In this document: piece after piece, positions 21,340 through 22,461 of the stretch | Layout: every line of letters starts with the position of its first letter | Position numbering within the stretch: the first letter of the stretch is position 1 | NCBI GenBank assembly: GCA_050010135.1 | Contig: JBEKLP010000039.1 | Location: 1-22,461, forward strand | Direction of reading: 5' to 3' | DNA from: FEN-1073 sp050010135 | GTDB lineage: Bacteria > Chloroflexota > Anaerolineae > Anaerolineales > RBG-16-64-43 | Length of the DNA stretch: 22,461 bases | Program-made: the position numbers and the translations under genes | The notes under the pieces: model-generated | Told to the model about the DNA's origin: nothing | What the model saw: only the letters and a program-made list of their open reading frames with translations | Database searches by the model: none

Positions 21340-21351
21340 GGAGGCGGCACA

Positions 21352-22275
21352 ATGGGATTTGACGTGCGGATGCAAACAGCGGTGCTTCCCTCCGCAGGAT
21401 CGCCGCTGCGTTCCCTGCTTTCCACCACACTGGAGATCTCCACGGTGCTTACCGCGATTGGAATAAGCGACACCGGAACGCAGCGGAGCGACAACCAGGA
21501 CGCCTTTCGCATGGCCGGTCCGTCCGAACATGAAGTCCGGCTGCGCGCGCTTTTCGCTGTCGCCGACGGCATGGGCGGGTTGCCGCAGGGCCGGTTTGCC
21601 AGCCACGTCGCCCTGCAGGTGTTCTTTGAATCCTTCCTGCGCAATACTTCCTCCAAGACGGAAAGTGCGTTGCGGCGCTCGATGGAGGAAGCGCACTTCG
21701 GGCTGCAGCAGGCGATGCAGAAGCTCGGCATCCCCCAGATGGGGACGACGCTTACCGCCGTTTGCGTGGAAGGATCACGTGTGTATTTGGCGCACGTCGG
21801 CGACAGCCGGGCCTACCGTATCCGCGACCGCCGGGCCGAATGCCTGACGCGCGACCACACCACGGTGGGCGAGATGGTGCGGATGCACATTCTCGCGCCG
21901 GAAAAAATCCGCGGCCACGACCGCCGCTCGGAGCTGACCAAGGGGCTGGGATTGGGATTGTTCATCCAACCGGATATCTTCCGCCTGGACCTGCTAGCAG
22001 GCGACCGGATCCTGCTGTGCACGGACGGAGTCTGGTCGGCGATGGAAGACGGGGAGATCGCGGAGGCATCCTCCGGGGAGGAATCCTCCCGGGAGTTCGG
22101 GCGGACGCTGGTCGACCTGGCGCTGGAGCGCGGCAGCGATGATAACGTCTCGGCGATCGTCATCCAGTTGAATATGCTTCCCAAAGGGGAATCGAATCCG
22201 CAACCTCCGCTGCACCGCGTACTCACCCGGTTGCTTCACCGAGAACCGTCCGCGCCCGAAGACCCGATGCTATAA
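21352..22275 (+). CDS. PP2C-family serine/threonine protein phosphatase
   Basis: A 307-residue cytoplasmic phosphatase that would remove phosphate from Ser/Thr of targets of the adjacent kinase. PP2C metal-binding and structural motifs are complete: RSDNQDAF (Asp50), VADGMGG (Asp72), MGTTLTAV, HVGDSRAYRI, LTRDHT, ELTKGLGLG, LLCTDGVW (Asp225) and SDDNVSAIVI (Asp264). The first 35 residues are an extra, unassigned extension; the last 35 are a polar tail. ATG chosen because GGAGG (21340-21344) lies 7 nt upstream. The stop TAA (22273-22275) is 11 nt before the kinase ATG, so the pair is probably one operon, the usual PP2C-STPK arrangement. Confidence 0.94.
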   Translation: MGFDVRMQTAVLPSAGSPLRSLLSTTLEISTVLTAIGISDTGTQRSDNQDAFRMAGPSEHEVRLRALFAVADGMGGLPQGRFASHVALQVFFESFLRNTSSKTESALRRSMEEAHFGLQQAMQKLGIPQMGTTLTAVCVEGSRVYLAHVGDSRAYRIRDRRAECLTRDHTTVGEMVRMHILAPEKIRGHDRRSELTKGLGLGLFIQPDIFRLDLLAGDRILLCTDGVWSAMEDGEIAEASSGEESSREFGRTLVDLALERGSDDNVSAIVIQLNMLPKGESNPQPPLHRVLTRLLHREPSAPEDPML

Positions 22276-22276
22276 T
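22271..22276 (+). promoter_or_regulatory. TATAAT overlapping the phosphatase stop, possible -10 box for the kinase
   Basis: TATAAT includes the TAA stop and ends 10 nt before the kinase ATG at 22287. If active it would make an almost leaderless kinase mRNA. GGAG at 22279-22282 could serve as a ribosome binding site for a read-through message instead. No -35 box is visible, so it may be chance. Confidence 0.25.
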
Positions 22277-22286
22277 CCGGAGACCG

Positions 22287-22461
22287 ATGTTCAAACCGGG
22301 AGATCGATTCGACAGTTTCGAGATCCGCTCCCACATCGCCCGCGGCGGGATGAGCGACATCTATCGCGCCTTCGATCCGGCGGCGCAGCGCGATGTGGTG
22401 CTCAAGATTCCGGACGCGTCGGGGCTGGGCGATCCGGTCCAATTCGAGCGCTTCCAGCGCG
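22287..22461 (+). CDS. Serine/threonine protein kinase, N-terminal part (3' end outside window)
   Basis: Only 58 residues are in the window. They begin FKPGDRFDSFEI and then show the protein-kinase glycine loop IARGGMSDIYRAFD (17-30) and VVLKI with the ATP-contacting Lys40, in the right order and spacing for subdomains I and II of Hanks-type bacterial kinases. It follows a PP2C phosphatase by 11 nt, the classic partner pair. The catalytic loop, activation loop and any sensor domain lie downstream. The first Gly of the loop is Ala18 here. Confidence 0.88.
   Translation, partial: MFKPGDRFDSFEIRSHIARGGMSDIYRAFDPAAQRDVVLKIPDASGLGDPVQFERFQR

Overview
The window looks like a chromosomal segment of a moderately GC-rich bacterium, most likely a Chloroflexota/Anaerolineae-type organism. 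This is an inference from gene style, not from a marker gene. The clues are paired Tat/lipobox DUF362 proteins, a DUF6599 lipoprotein, multi-GAF cytoplasmic kinases, a sugar ABC system with a lipoprotein binding protein, and many unrelated intergenic palindromic repeats. No rRNA, tRNA, CRISPR array, transposase or phage gene was seen. The window opens inside galT and closes inside a Ser/Thr protein kinase gene.

Layout: (1) 1-545, the 3' end of galT. (2) 791-4700, a probable envelope redox unit: two tandem Tat-exported DUF362 lipoproteins and a membrane polyferredoxin that joins a NapH-like half to a NapG/MauM-like half. The polyferredoxin start overlaps the second DUF362 stop. (3) 4886-11218, the most interesting region. 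A response regulator of order REC-HTH-REC (minus strand) is divergent from a CUT2-type sugar ABC operon: binding lipoprotein, stem-loop, single-domain ATPase, permease, and then a 535-residue protein in which a RbsA-like ABC ATPase domain is fused to a HisKA_3/HATPase histidine kinase. The ABC part of this fusion has lost the usual catalytic Glu, the H-loop His and a normal LSGGQ. I propose a transporter-coupled two-component system in which a degenerate ATPase acts as the sensor by docking on the permease. (4) 11646-15180, a soluble three-GAF histidine kinase and a REC-REC-HTH regulator. (5) 15497-17848, a small His/Met-rich membrane protein, an OmpR-type regulator and a short-loop histidine kinase. 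(6) 18138-19046, a DUF6599 lipoprotein. (7) 19731-22461, an APC-family amino acid permease with a long structured leader and a strong terminator, then a PP2C phosphatase and the start of a Ser/Thr kinase, a classic pair.

Non-coding structure is unusually rich. At least five different inverted-repeat types sit just 3' of coding genes. Two of them, and probably two more degraded copies, are built from iterated words of about 9 nt (for example ACAGGATTT) that return as the reverse complement on the other arm. Many gene starts have a perfect or near-perfect TATAAT a short distance upstream but no recognisable -35 box, and two of these would give almost leaderless mRNAs.

The genes add up to a sensing-rich region. 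Three complete or near-complete two-component pairs and one kinase/phosphatase pair sit among transporters and envelope lipoproteins. All functional statements come from motif reading only; no database search or structure prediction was run.
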